Source: Chrysophaeum taylorii (Eukaryota; Sar; Pelagophyceae; Pelagomonadales; Pelagomonadaceae). Taken from it: DNA of 64,000 bases. Shown one piece after another: positions 31,613-41,205 of this stretch. The notes under the pieces are model-generated. The model was not told the DNA's origin, ran no database searches, and saw only the letters and a program-made list of their open reading frames with translations. Location of the stretch: positions 62,001-126,000 of the forward strand of contig JAQMWT010000480.1 in the NCBI GenBank assembly GCA_029834535.1, written 5' to 3'. A program made the position numbers and the translations under genes. The number at the start of each line of letters is the position of its first letter. Within the stretch, counting starts at the first letter, position 1.

Positions 31613-32238
31613 TGACATGGTCGCCTTGGCCGACGTTGCATGGGATTCAACTCTCTCGACGACCCTTCTTTCGATTTTCATTGTGACTCTTGTGCCCCGC
31701 CGTACCTAGATCGCTCGACTAGTTCGGCACACCCACCCGCCGATGTGTGCAACCTAATAATATCACTCGCTTCGTCTCGATTTCCTCGCAATGTCTTTCT
31801 TTTTACCTTGTTGGGGACATTGTTTTTTGGCACGTTAAATATTATTACCATCTGTCGTGTCAAAGAAGAAGAAGAAGAAGAAGAAGAAGAGCCTCTCCTC
31901 CCGCCTTATCGATGCCCTGTACCACTACAACATTATCCCCCAGGATCCACCAGCGTTTCACCTCATCACAGCCTAGTTCTCTTAGTTCCTGAGCCCGCTA
32001 TGGTAAAAATTCCTTTACGTCTATCTGCGCCAGAATGGAAATTCTTTCTTTTCGAAGAAATAAATTTCTCACATTTCTCACAATATTATTCAATGTGTTA
32101 TTCTCACAAGTTTCTCGCACTCGGGGTAGGTAGAAAGCGACTCACGTTAAAATGGGGTGGTGGCGTGGTGAGGGTTAGCAGCAACACATACACCCTCCTG
32201 AAAGGAGAAGTCGGCGACGGGACTCGACATACGGCAGC
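31613..32238. other. Intergenic with (GAA)n tract
   Basis: A purine run of GAA repeats lies at 31863-31890. AT content is higher than in the genes. No domain signal in any frame; it includes the 3' UTR of the upstream gene and the promoter of the methyltransferase gene. Confidence 0.45.
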
Positions 32239-32926
32239 ATGCTGTGCGCGGTGGTCGTCGCGTCTGTGATCGCGCTCAATCCCGATCATCATTGGCGACG
32301 AATCGAGGTCGTTGGATTCGAGAAGCCATTTCACCTCCTTGAGCGCATTTCCGTCGACGACGAGCGCACGGGCGGAATCGTATGGTCCGTAGACGAGTAA
32401 TGGTGCGTTCCGAACACAGCCGAGGCAAAGGACTACCTTCAGGCCAGGCGCGCGCGGTCTCGCGGCCTACCTCTCGATGCACCGCGAGCTCGTCGCAGGT
32501 CTCGACGTCCTGGAGGTCGGGTGCGGGCCCGGCCTCGTGTCTCTCGCGGCGCGCGCGGCTGGGGCCAAGTCGGTTTTGGCGACGGATTTTGACGACGATG
32601 CGTTAGACCGGGTCGCGCAGGCCAGCGAGGGTGTCGTGCGGACAGCGCGGTTCGACTTATTTGGTGCGGCGAAATTGCCGCCCTGCGACACGCTCCTCGC
32701 AGCTGACTGCGTTTACACGCCAGAACTTGCGGACGCAATGAGGCGCCGCGCCATCGAAGCCGCGACGCGAGGGACACGCGTCGTAGTTGCCGATTCCCAA
32801 CGCTGGCGATGGGATACTTTCGCCGCCGGCGACCAAGTTGCCAAACTCGGGGAGGAGACGCGCGACATTCGGAGCCTGTCGACCCGAGGCGTTCCTGTCA
32901 ACTTGTTCGTCTCGTGGGAGGGGTAA
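32239..32926 (+). CDS. METTL20-like (ETFB lysine) seven-beta-strand methyltransferase
   Basis: Exons 32239-32384 and 32443-32926 give 209 residues. The 58-nt intron has donor GTCCGT and acceptor CTTCAG. This join, and no other in frame, creates GGIVWPGARGLAAYLS, the WPGA-x-x-LA-x-YL signature of protein lysine methyltransferases of family 16. SAM motif I is LEVGCGPGLVSLAARAAGA, followed by ATDFDDDAL. The post-I region has PCDTLLAADCVYTPELADAM, and VVVADSQRWR follows. The closest known relative is ETFBKMT/METTL20, which trimethylates the electron-transfer flavoprotein beta subunit in mitochondria. The target here is inferred. The protein is somewhat short at the N-terminus compared with animal forms. 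Confidence 0.75.
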
Positions 32927-33047
32927 GGGACACCTGATAGGGATCATTGAAGTCTGGGTGCATGCTTCTTGAAGTGGTGTCAAAGGAAGATGATGCGTTG
33001 TTGAGAGCACAACAACAAGGGGATAGCAGCAGCAGCAGCAGCTATAG

Positions 33048-34217
33048 ATGGGGGCGTGTTTTCTAGAGGCAGCGGAGATTCTGTCGCGAGTCGGTCGCGG
33101 GAGCGACCTCGTGTTCTTCGCAGCCACGGCGTTGTTGGTGCGGGACCAATACGCATCCCATTTTTTTCGCCAGCGAATGAGGTCTGTGAAGTCGTCTTCG
33201 CGGGAGGGCGGTGCGGTCGCCGCGGCGGCCGCGGCCGTGACGGCGGCGGTCGTCGTGCTCGCGAGCGGCACGTGCCGATTCCCGGCGCTGTCCGCCATCA
33301 TCTGCGCTCCGCCGGTCGCGCACGTCGCGTTCGCCGCGGCTTCGCGGAACGCGCGTTATCTCTTCGAACCCTTTGGCGGGGGTCCGCTGTTTTCCGCCCT
33401 CCAGGGGTGTGGGTGGACGATGTACGGCGCGCTGTGCGTGGATGCGACGCTTCTCGCGAGCTGCGTGCTGCCGACCGACTCGCGGATAGCCTCGACGTTC
33501 GGGTTGCGTCGCGCGGCGACGCTCGGCGCGCTCGGCGCGGCGGCCCACCTCGCCCTCTTCTCGAGCCTCGCCGTGCGCGAGCCCCGAAGCCCCGCGCGCG
33601 CTGTCGCGCGCGAGTGCGCCTGGGTTGCGTGCGCGCTCGTCGGCGCGACCGGCGTTGGCGTTGCCGTTTGTCTCGACGTCGACCCCGCCGAGACGGCCGA
33701 TATCTTCGCCGCAATCTTCAACGTCGGCGCCGTGCCGCGGTTCGTGCCGCGCGCGGTCGCCTTTGTCGGCGCCGTCCTCGCGCCCCTTGTCCTCCTCCTC
33801 GGCCGCCGTCCCCCTTTTACTACCACGGCACGCGCGAGGAGGTACGGTATCGCCTCGGTTCTGTCGTGGCTCGTCGGCGTCGTCGCGACGCGAACCTTCG
33901 TCGCGCCGCGCGCTGTTGCACTCTGCGTGAGCCTCCTCCTCGCTCTTCGCACCCAGCTTCCCCCGGCTCATTCGTCTTTCGATGATGATGATGACGACGA
34001 CGACGACCAGAGAAAAGTGCCAGACCCGAACGACCTCTGCGTCCTCGTCTTCGCGGCGGCGGCCGCGACGCGCGACGACGACGACGACGACGGCGGTGAT
34101 GTCTCTTTTCGTCGTCGTTGTCGTCGGCGGCGGAGACCATGGAACCCAAGCCTCACCTTCGCCGTCGCCGAGTTTTTGCTCGGCGACCGCCCACCGGCGA
34201 TCCAAACTAAAAAATAG
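33048..34217 (+). CDS. Multi-pass membrane protein of unknown function
   Basis: 389 residues from the ATG at 33048. Hydrophobic Ala/Val/Leu-rich segments suggest about eight membrane spans (for example VAAAAAAVTAAVVVLASG, AAHLALFSSLAV, VGATGVGVAVCL, AVAFVGAVLAPLVLLLG and AVALCVSLLLAL). Two Asp runs and an Arg-rich stretch lie near the C-terminus. No transporter or receptor signature is recognised. It converges on the DnaJ gene with only 26 bp between the stop codons. The strong codon bias fits a real gene. Confidence 0.6.
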   Translation: MGACFLEAAEILSRVGRGSDLVFFAATALLVRDQYASHFFRQRMRSVKSSSREGGAVAAAAAAVTAAVVVLASGTCRFPALSAIICAPPVAHVAFAAASRNARYLFEPFGGGPLFSALQGCGWTMYGALCVDATLLASCVLPTDSRIASTFGLRRAATLGALGAAAHLALFSSLAVREPRSPARAVARECAWVACALVGATGVGVAVCLDVDPAETADIFAAIFNVGAVPRFVPRAVAFVGAVLAPLVLLLGRRPPFTTTARARRYGIASVLSWLVGVVATRTFVAPRAVALCVSLLLALRTQLPPAHSSFDDDDDDDDDQRKVPDPNDLCVLVFAAAAATRDDDDDDGGDVSFRRRCRRRRRPWNPSLTFAVAEFLLGDRPPAIQTKK

Positions 34218-34243
34218 GAGAGAAGAAGATAATATTATTATTA

Positions 34244-35608
34244 TTATGTCTTCTTGTGTCGCCTTCTCCGCAAGAAAGCGTCGACCTCGGACTGGGGGGC
34301 GCGCACTGCCGTCTGGGTGCGGCGGCGGCTGGTGTCGGCGGCGGGTCGCGAGGAGGACTTGAAGAGGCGAAAGGAGGGGAGGCGCGACTCGGCGGGCGCG
34401 TCCTCCGAAAGTCGCGGGTCCCCCCCCAAGCAGGCGGCGAGGTCCCTGCGGCGCTCGGCCTCGCCTTGGGGGTGGCGGGGGAGGCGCGAGGGGAAGTCGA
34501 CGACAAAACGGACGTAGAGGTCGCCGCGCCTCGAAGGGTCGCGACGGCCGGGCATGCCCGCGCCGCGAAGGACCCAGACGTCGTCGGGGACGACCGGGAG
34601 GCCGTGCTTCGCGGCGGCGGCGACGAGGGGCTTGCCGGTCTCGAGGCAGGGGACCTCGACGGCAAAGCCGGTGAGGGCGTCGATGAGAGAAACGTGCCTG
34701 GCGACAAAGAGGTTTTGGCCCACGCGCTGGAGGTCGGAGTGAGGGAGTTCCTCGACGACGACGACGAGGTCGCGGCGGCCGAGGTGTCTCGACCCCGCGA
34801 ACACGTCATCGCCGGCCTGGGGAAACTCGAACTGATCGCCGGCCTCGGCGCCGGCCGGCACGTCGACCTCGACCGTCGCGGTCTCGGCGACCCGGCCCGC
34901 GCCGCCGCACGAATAGCACCGCTCGACGAGCCTCGCCCCCGCGCCGCCGCACGACCCGCACCGCGATTGAATACGCTGCACGAAGCCTCCGCCGCGGCGC
35001 TCGGTGACCACGACGCCGGTGCCCCCGCACGCCTCGCACGCCTGGACTCGGCCTCCAGCTCCGCCGCACGCCTCGCACGCGACCTCGCGCCGATATTCGA
35101 CGCGACGCCGGACCCCGACAAACAGCTCCTCGAGCCGCAGCTCGAGCGCCACCACCCGCGGAGTGATACCGCCGAACCGATGATGCCCCGCGCCGCCGCC
35201 GCCGCCAAAGGGATGATCCGCGCCCCGGATAAATTCTTCGAAGAGCCGGAACGCGTCGAAGAGATCGCCGCCGCCGCCCTCGAACGCGCCGCCGCCGCCT
35301 CTACTGCCGTAAGGGGAGGAAGAAGGCCCCGCCTGCGGGTCGCCCCCGCGGTCGAAGGTCGCCTTCTTTTCCGCGTCGCTCAGGATCGCGTAGGCCGCGG
35401 ACACGCGCTTGAACTCCTCGGCGTCCCCGCCGCGGTCGGGGTGGCACGCCGCCGCCTTGTTCTTGTAGGCCTTGCGAATCTCGGCCTCGCTCGCCGTGCG
35501 CGGCACCCCCAGCACGGCGTACGGGTCCATCCGCCCGCTCCATGATGATGCGCCCGCGGCGACGCAGCTTATGGCGACGACCCCACGACGCGCGATGCGT
35601 GACAGCAT
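34244..35608 (-). CDS. Type A (class I) DnaJ/Hsp40, probably organellar
   Basis: 454 residues from the ATG at 35608. A basic leader (MLSRIARRGVVAISCVAAGA) precedes the J domain (DPYAVLGV...ACHPDRGG...AYAILSDAEKK), which has the HPD tripeptide. A Gly-rich linker follows, then the cysteine-rich domain with four zinc motifs: CEACGGAG, CEACGGTG, CGSCGGAG and CYSCGGAG. The substrate-binding barrels (VEVDVPAGAEAGDQFEF, DLVVVVEELPHSDLQRVGQN, GDLYVRFVVDFPSRLP) complete the class I layout. It stimulates Hsp70 ATPase and holds unfolded clients. The leader suggests mitochondrial or secretory targeting. It is head to head with TMEM231. Confidence 0.9.
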   Translation of the reverse strand: MLSRIARRGVVAISCVAAGASSWSGRMDPYAVLGVPRTASEAEIRKAYKNKAAACHPDRGGDAEEFKRVSAAYAILSDAEKKATFDRGGDPQAGPSSSPYGSRGGGGAFEGGGGDLFDAFRLFEEFIRGADHPFGGGGGAGHHRFGGITPRVVALELRLEELFVGVRRRVEYRREVACEACGGAGGRVQACEACGGTGVVVTERRGGGFVQRIQSRCGSCGGAGARLVERCYSCGGAGRVAETATVEVDVPAGAEAGDQFEFPQAGDDVFAGSRHLGRRDLVVVVEELPHSDLQRVGQNLFVARHVSLIDALTGFAVEVPCLETGKPLVAAAAKHGLPVVPDDVWVLRGAGMPGRRDPSRRGDLYVRFVVDFPSRLPRHPQGEAERRRDLAACLGGDPRLSEDAPAESRLPSFRLFKSSSRPAADTSRRRTQTAVRAPQSEVDAFLRRRRHKKT

Positions 35609-35678
35609 GCTGCATCCAAACGGAATTCTGTATGCGTCGTCGTCTCCAACGGCCCTCGCGTTAAGTTGTGTGTGGACG
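35609..35678. promoter_or_regulatory. 70-bp bidirectional promoter, DnaJ gene and TMEM231
   Basis: Only 70 bp separate the divergent start codons at 35608 and 35679, so both 5' UTRs and promoters must overlap here, or one gene must start within the other's transcript. No core-promoter motif is obvious. Confidence 0.45.
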
Positions 35679-36720
35679 ATGATGATCGAAGTCTACCACG
35701 AACCCGTGTGTCGAAGATACTACGCCGCGCGTCTCTCGTGCGCCTACGTCTTTTTCCTATGCGTCGTCGCGTGCTTGGCGATTTTGCCCTTCTTCCTCGC
35801 CTACGAGAGCTCGGCGGCCTTCTGGCTCAAGACCAACACCTACCGCGAACAACCAAAGGTCATCTTCGAGCACAAGGTCCTCGGGCTCCTTCACGGCCGC
35901 GATTCGAACGACAACCCACTCCAAATTGTATACACCTCGATGGCCGCCCTCGCACACCTCTTCGAAGCCAACCTGAGATCACCCGTCCTCCGCTCGATCG
36001 AGATCGACAAAAATCGCGACGCGATTCCCGACAGATTACACCTCTCGGTCCTCGTGCCGCTCCAGCGCGGCGAGACGATCCTCGCATCCTCCTTCGTCGC
36101 CTTCTTCAACGTCAAACTCCGCAACCGCGCCAGACTCGAGATGGAGACCATTGCCTATTCCGGAGCGAATTCCCCGCTCCCGGGCTCCGCGCTCTTCGTC
36201 GACGGCGACTACACGCTCCGCCAGCGCTGGCCCCTTAGAGCCAAGGGCGGCTACCAGCTTCCCTACGACAATACGCCCCTCCTCGACCCTACCTCCCTCG
36301 ACCTCGCCGCGAACCAAGCCGTGTTCCCGCGATTGCTAGCCGCGTACGTCGCTTCTACTTTCTTTTTTTTTGCGCCGCTTATCTCGTCGCCACAGCTACC
36401 GCCAGCGCAACAACACGATGAACTTCGATGGCAGATACGAGGTCTGGACGCCGGTTCTCGCTCCCGTCGATAACGATTTCGGCCACCAAACGTTCAACCT
36501 CACCGTGAACCTTCACGTCAAGACCGCCGACGTCCTCTACACACCAACTGCGTCCGAGGTTCTCAAGGTCGCCTGGATCCAGTACCTCGCTATCTTCGTC
36601 GTCGTCGCCTACCTCCTTGATCAGCTCTGCGCCTTTGTCTTCTACAACCAGCTCGTCGACACCGAGATGACCGTCGAGACCCTCCAGAACAAACGTGGCG
36701 AAAAAGTCAAGTTTTTGTGA
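35679..36720 (+). CDS. TMEM231: TMEM231, ciliary transition-zone (MKS module) membrane protein
   Basis: Exons 35679-36343 and 36396-36720 give 329 residues. The 52-nt intron has donor GTACGT and acceptor CACAG, and the join gives LLAAYRQRNNTMNF. The protein begins MMIEVYHEPVCRRYYAARL, with a first membrane helix (CAYVFFLCVVACLAILPFFL). FWLKTNTYREQPKVIFEHKV, DKNRDAIPDRLHLSVLVPLQ and LPGSALFVDGDYTLRQ match conserved blocks of animal TMEM231. The second helix (WIQYLAIFVVVAYLLDQL) lies near the C-terminus. The protein anchors the B9/MKS complex and gates ciliary membrane entry. Length is close to the human protein. Its presence means cilium-specific machinery is retained. Confidence 0.9.
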
Positions 36721-37982
36721 CCCGCGGCACAATGTCCTTCTTTTAATTATTTTATTTTGTTTTAGTTTATTTTATTTTGCGGCCGTTGTATTATTATACG
36801 TGGAGATAGACTTGTGTCTGCTTTGGTGGTGGCGGTTCACACTGCGATATATGACGACATCGCCGTGTGGACCCGTGGGTGGTGGTCCTCTGTGGCGCCA
36901 GGCCCGAGATTCTTTGTAGCACCACTGAGGATGTCACTTCAAATGAGTGTGCGGCGCGTTGCCTTTATATTTATTTTTTTTGATAGACGACACTCTCGGG
37001 TCTTCATGGACCGTGATTCGAGCGTGTCACTCTGGCTTTCTTTGCCAACGCGCCATTCCGCCAATGTAGTAGAGCCTCGTGCGTACTCCTTCCTTCTTCT
37101 TCGAGATTAGATTGAAGTGCGTAAATAGGAACCTCATCACTTGCTCTAGATATGGGCACATCCATATTATGACGGCCGAATTGTGGTCCGCGAAGGAAGG
37201 TGCCCGCCATGAGTCTGTCGTCTTTTGTACTCTGCACACTACCAACTGTATTTGTTGAAAGACCCTAATGATTATCCCAGGAGCTTGCATTTTCGGCGGC
37301 TTTTACAGGAGCCATAACCGCAATCGAACTCGGGTCTCAAGAGGAGGCTCTGTGTCGATATGAATGCTACCCTCGACATTTCCTGCTGGCAGAGAGTGAT
37401 AAAAAAGCTTGGCATTCGTTGCTTTATGTACGAAGTCGTATGATAGTGTCTGTCGTTGACCATCAGCTAATTTAGAACAAAAAAGCAAAACGACGTGATT
37501 TTTCGCGGAAAAAAAACAACAAGACTTTGCTTCTACTTCACGCAGTCGAGGTTATCGAGGGGTTTGCACAAGTGACACACGGGAATCGTTTACTGACCCA
37601 CCACGGGTTGTCCGGCTTAGCTCAGTAGTGCAACCCAACAGCTTACCGTGCTACAATCCCGCGGCAGAAACCTCTCTGCCTCCCCAATACATCGCTATTG
37701 GGGCGGTATCGTCGCACCGACTGCTGGGCCGCCAGGCTGGTGCGACGCGCGCGTCGTATAAGTACTAGCGATTATTTGCGGTTATAAAAGGCGCGATCGG
37801 ATTGTGGTAACTGCGGTGGATTGTAGGGGTTTACGTTCGAACGAATGTTGTCACAGCAAAGGCACCGCCACGAAGAAAAATTGTGGTGATCACAGGCGAG
37901 TCGGCTTAAAAAGATGAAACGTCCACCAATCCCAGCCAATAATCATGAGCGGCAGCGTAGCTTGGCTCAAGATGATTCGGCG
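36721..37982. other. 1.3-kb gene-poor stretch
   Basis: AT content is higher than in neighbouring genes. A segment at 37612-37760 can form short hairpins (GGCAGAGAGG with CCTCTCTGCC) but is not a convincing RNA gene. No coding signal recognised. Confidence 0.4.
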
Positions 37983-38801
37983 TCAATATCGAAGGTGAAA
38001 GACCTCCTCGAGGTCATACGTGCTTTCCGAGACTTGATCGTACGGATTGTATGTGAGCATGGGCCCCTTTTCAGGATCGACATGCAAATGCGCGTACACC
38101 TTCGTCATCACGTCGGGGTCAGTGAAAAGGCTTTCGCTTGTCACGAACAGCCAAGTCTCGGGATGATGTTTCACGTAGTCGCGCTGCAGGTCGTACCACG
38201 CTTCGAGCCAGTACTTGTAATCATCAAAGGGGTAGGCACTCTCTTTCTTCGTGAGCTCCTCTTCGGTGATATTCTCATGGCTACAGTCCTTGCCATAACA
38301 CTTTGTGATCAGAGCCTTTCGCGAACTAAGGTACTGGCCGTAATGGTCTTCACGCTCGAGAACAATTTTGCGGATGTAGGGCGACTCGGCTAGGCATCTG
38401 TACTCGTCGCTCTTCAGGTGAAACGAGAAGAATTTGAAGCCCTCGGCATGTTTGTCGGTCCGATGGAACAGATAGTCCATGTACGCGGTGCGATTGTGTT
38501 CTCGCCTTTCGACGCTCCAGCCATCCCTCGTTGTTGGCGGCGGCACGAAGTGCGGGTGGAACGCCTCCGAGAGCGCAGATACGTGCGGATGCCCGCTGAT
38601 GGTGAGCTGCAGCGTGCTGCTTGCGGAGCGCGCGCTCGAGATGATGACGAATTTGGTCTTGGCATCATGCGCTCTCGGTTCGTAGGGATCAACTTGAGTT
38701 GGCTGGTTATCTCGGAATGCCGGCGTGCTCTCATAAAACAGCTGGGGTTCCAACGCGTGAGCGCTGCAGATGACCGCAACGACCGCCTTGGCGCGCCTCA
38801 T
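37983..38801 (-). CDS. Stf0-like sulfotransferase-family protein with signal peptide
   Basis: 272 residues from the ATG at 38801; the longer frame begins with TTG. The leader MRRAKAVVAVICSAHA ends in a plausible cleavage site before LEPQ. KFVIISSARSASSTLQLTIS is the PAPS phosphosulfate loop (R-S-x-S-S/T), followed by a conserved SEAFHP. FKFFSFHL, IRKIVLEREDHYGQYLSSRK and KYWLEAWYDLQRDYVKHHPE fit the fold of trehalose 2-sulfotransferase (Stf0) relatives. It probably acts in the Golgi on a glycan or surface metabolite; the acceptor is unknown. It differs in P-loop type from the sulfotransferase at 10.4-11.3 kb, so the two are not recent duplicates. Confidence 0.7.
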   Translation of the reverse strand: MRRAKAVVAVICSAHALEPQLFYESTPAFRDNQPTQVDPYEPRAHDAKTKFVIISSARSASSTLQLTISGHPHVSALSEAFHPHFVPPPTTRDGWSVERREHNRTAYMDYLFHRTDKHAEGFKFFSFHLKSDEYRCLAESPYIRKIVLEREDHYGQYLSSRKALITKCYGKDCSHENITEEELTKKESAYPFDDYKYWLEAWYDLQRDYVKHHPETWLFVTSESLFTDPDVMTKVYAHLHVDPEKGPMLTYNPYDQVSESTYDLEEVFHLRY

Positions 38802-41205
38802 GATCTTCAAAACAGATTGGTTGGACGACAAAAAAAGAGCGTGATGACGCAGATCTATGCTTTTTGTATTAAATACTTTCGAAACACTACGACTGAAGCT
38901 TGCTCTGGTATCGCTTTTTCAACTTGTACTTCGTAGTAGCGCGGTCGAGTGCGGCCCGAAAAAAGCAGTGTACTCAAGTGAGGATACACTTTGTTTTCTT
39001 TTTTTTTCTCAGGAACTTTTAGTACACTGGAGAAGTAAGAGCCATTAGTACTACATGTGCCGCGATGCGCCTCGTGGGGGCATGAGTCTGCACCTGCAGG
39101 CATTATATTTCGGCCCCGCATTACGAGGTATGCGACGAGACTCCCTCCCCACGAACTAAGGGATCAGGCTCGGAAAGGCCCTTGCCCCTCGATATTATTG
39201 CGCTCGAGGGGGCTCTTAGAACTATTCGAAGCAGGCAGCGCGAGCGAGAGAAAAAGGACCTAAAATGACTGGGTCGAGAGTGCAACGGCAAAGCAGAAGC
39301 TGAGCGCAAGTGCAGTTTGTACTGCACGCGGATTCCGAGCACTTAAGAAAGAAGAAAATGAACGATGGACATGAAGCGGACGAAACAAGGGCAAGAGACA
39401 CGACGAACGTCGAGCGCAGTCAGTGCATACTAGTGCTTACACGTGACAAACGCCCAGCACCGTGCATAACGAAGGCTGAGACCATGCGTATGACGCAGGC
39501 CGCGGTCGGCGGGAGGGCCGGGATACGAGGCGGAGACGTTGGCAGAACTGTGATCGAGGTCAGGGTCTCGGACTCCGTCAGGACTAAGGCACGGCCTGCT
39601 AGTGTAGAAACATCACGAACATTCGGCACTGGTTTAGAACAATGGCCGTAATGGTGTACATAATGAACATCGACCACAGTGGTAGACGAACGTCCTAAAC
39701 GGTGGATGTACGGCAGCCATGGTCTCAAGCAGATTCAGAACCGAGACTCGTGCAGAACTGAGCTCAAAGTTGTGGTCGCGATCTCGATCTGGGTTTGGCA
39801 CAAGGCGTGTGCCACGAACGACGACGGGAGTATGTCCGCTGGCTGGTGCCACAAAGCCATTATCGCCGACGACGACTTAAGTATGACGGTGGAACTGGGT
39901 CTAAGGCACCGGAAGGTAAGGGCGTAGAGGCAGGGACAAAGCCAGTATTACAAGTGACGACGCGGGTGGCTTTTCTATGGCCAGTATTGCGACGGTATGA
40001 CTGTAGTCGGGCCATAAACAAGGGGGAGGGTGGCGCACCTTAGAGCAGGCTCGTGTGGAGAGAAAGGAAAGTACCGCAGGTGTGGACAGGCAGGCCACCG
40101 TCAAAAAAGGTCGCGGGAGGGCCCAGCGCGCTGCTCGTTGGAGGGCTGGAGCTAAATAAAGGGGCGTTGGGGCCGAAAATGCTAGCCATATGCCGCTCCA
40201 GAGCCCGCGGCATTGTCTTACGCGAGGAGACTGGAGTTGAAAGCAGCAGGTTGCATAGGAGCGAGAAACGGAGTGGGGAGCGTCTCGCAAGCGAAGAGGC
40301 TGGCTATGCGTCGCAGGGGAGCACAGCCCGCAGGGTTTCGTTATGTTGGTGAGCTCAGCAAGACGAGCAGCAGCACGGGCAAGGGCATTACAATTAGCAA
40401 GCCGAACCTACCCTTGCTGTGGTTTTTTTTTAACGACGATTTGTGGTGTCTGAGGAAGCTATGCCCATAAGGAGTGGCGCGGACTCCGAATGATCAGCAG
40501 AGACTTAGAGCGCGAATTGGAACAAAGATATCAAGGCGGCGGCAACAGTATTAAAAATGGGATCGACCACGAAGATCGTGTAGCACAGAAGACGCGGGTC
40601 CACTGCCGGGCAGGACGCCTTGGAAGCACGGGGGGGGCGATTGGACGCCGCCACGCTCATGGATGGAGGACGAAAATGGCAAAGTAGTGTGCGCACAGGG
40701 AGAGAACAGAGTGAACCAGCCCACTCGAGGAAGGAAACACGATACAATACTCGTAAGCACGCGACGAAAACGTGATGATGACGGGGCTTCAATCAAGCGG
40801 ATTTAGAGATGGGGCGCGCACGCGAGAAACCGTTCGAACGGTGTCCTCGCTCATTGCCGGCCCTCAAAACTAAAGGCACTCGCGTCCTCCCAGACAAAGG
40901 CCGGCATCCTAGGCCCGTAGAGGCCGGTCATCATTATCGTTATCGAGGGGGTTGCTTGGACTCCGTCGCCCGAAGCTAGCAGTGCCGAAGTTATAGAGCC
41001 GTGACCTATTTTCGGGTCCTGGACGTAGTCTCGGTGGTGGTTCCGGCCGGCCAAAAAAAAAAAAAGTATAGAAGATGGCGGGCGTTCATTGAATGAACAC
41101 GAACCGTTAGACGACGACGAATCCGGAGCGCGCTCGGATACCTGTGGCCAAAGAAAAATCGACCGCAGCTACAGGCACGAACGTAAGAAGAAGAGGGGTG
41201 ACTAT
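38802..41205. other. 2.4-kb region without recognisable genes
   Basis: Only short frames are present, none with domain signal. Base composition is more even than in genes, codon bias is absent and no inverted or direct repeat longer than about 15 bp stands out. It may be old decayed mobile DNA or a non-coding RNA locus; I see nothing decisive. Confidence 0.4.

Noticed and set aside
33063-34205. Minus-strand frame of 380 residues opposite the membrane-protein gene
   Set aside because: Composition is Arg/Glu/Asp-rich, as expected for the complement of Ala/Val codons, and no domain is visible.
37612-37700. tRNA-like phrase GGCTTAGCTCAGTAGTGCAA
   Set aside because: It resembles a D-arm, but no acceptor stem, anticodon arm or T-arm can be paired at the right distances.
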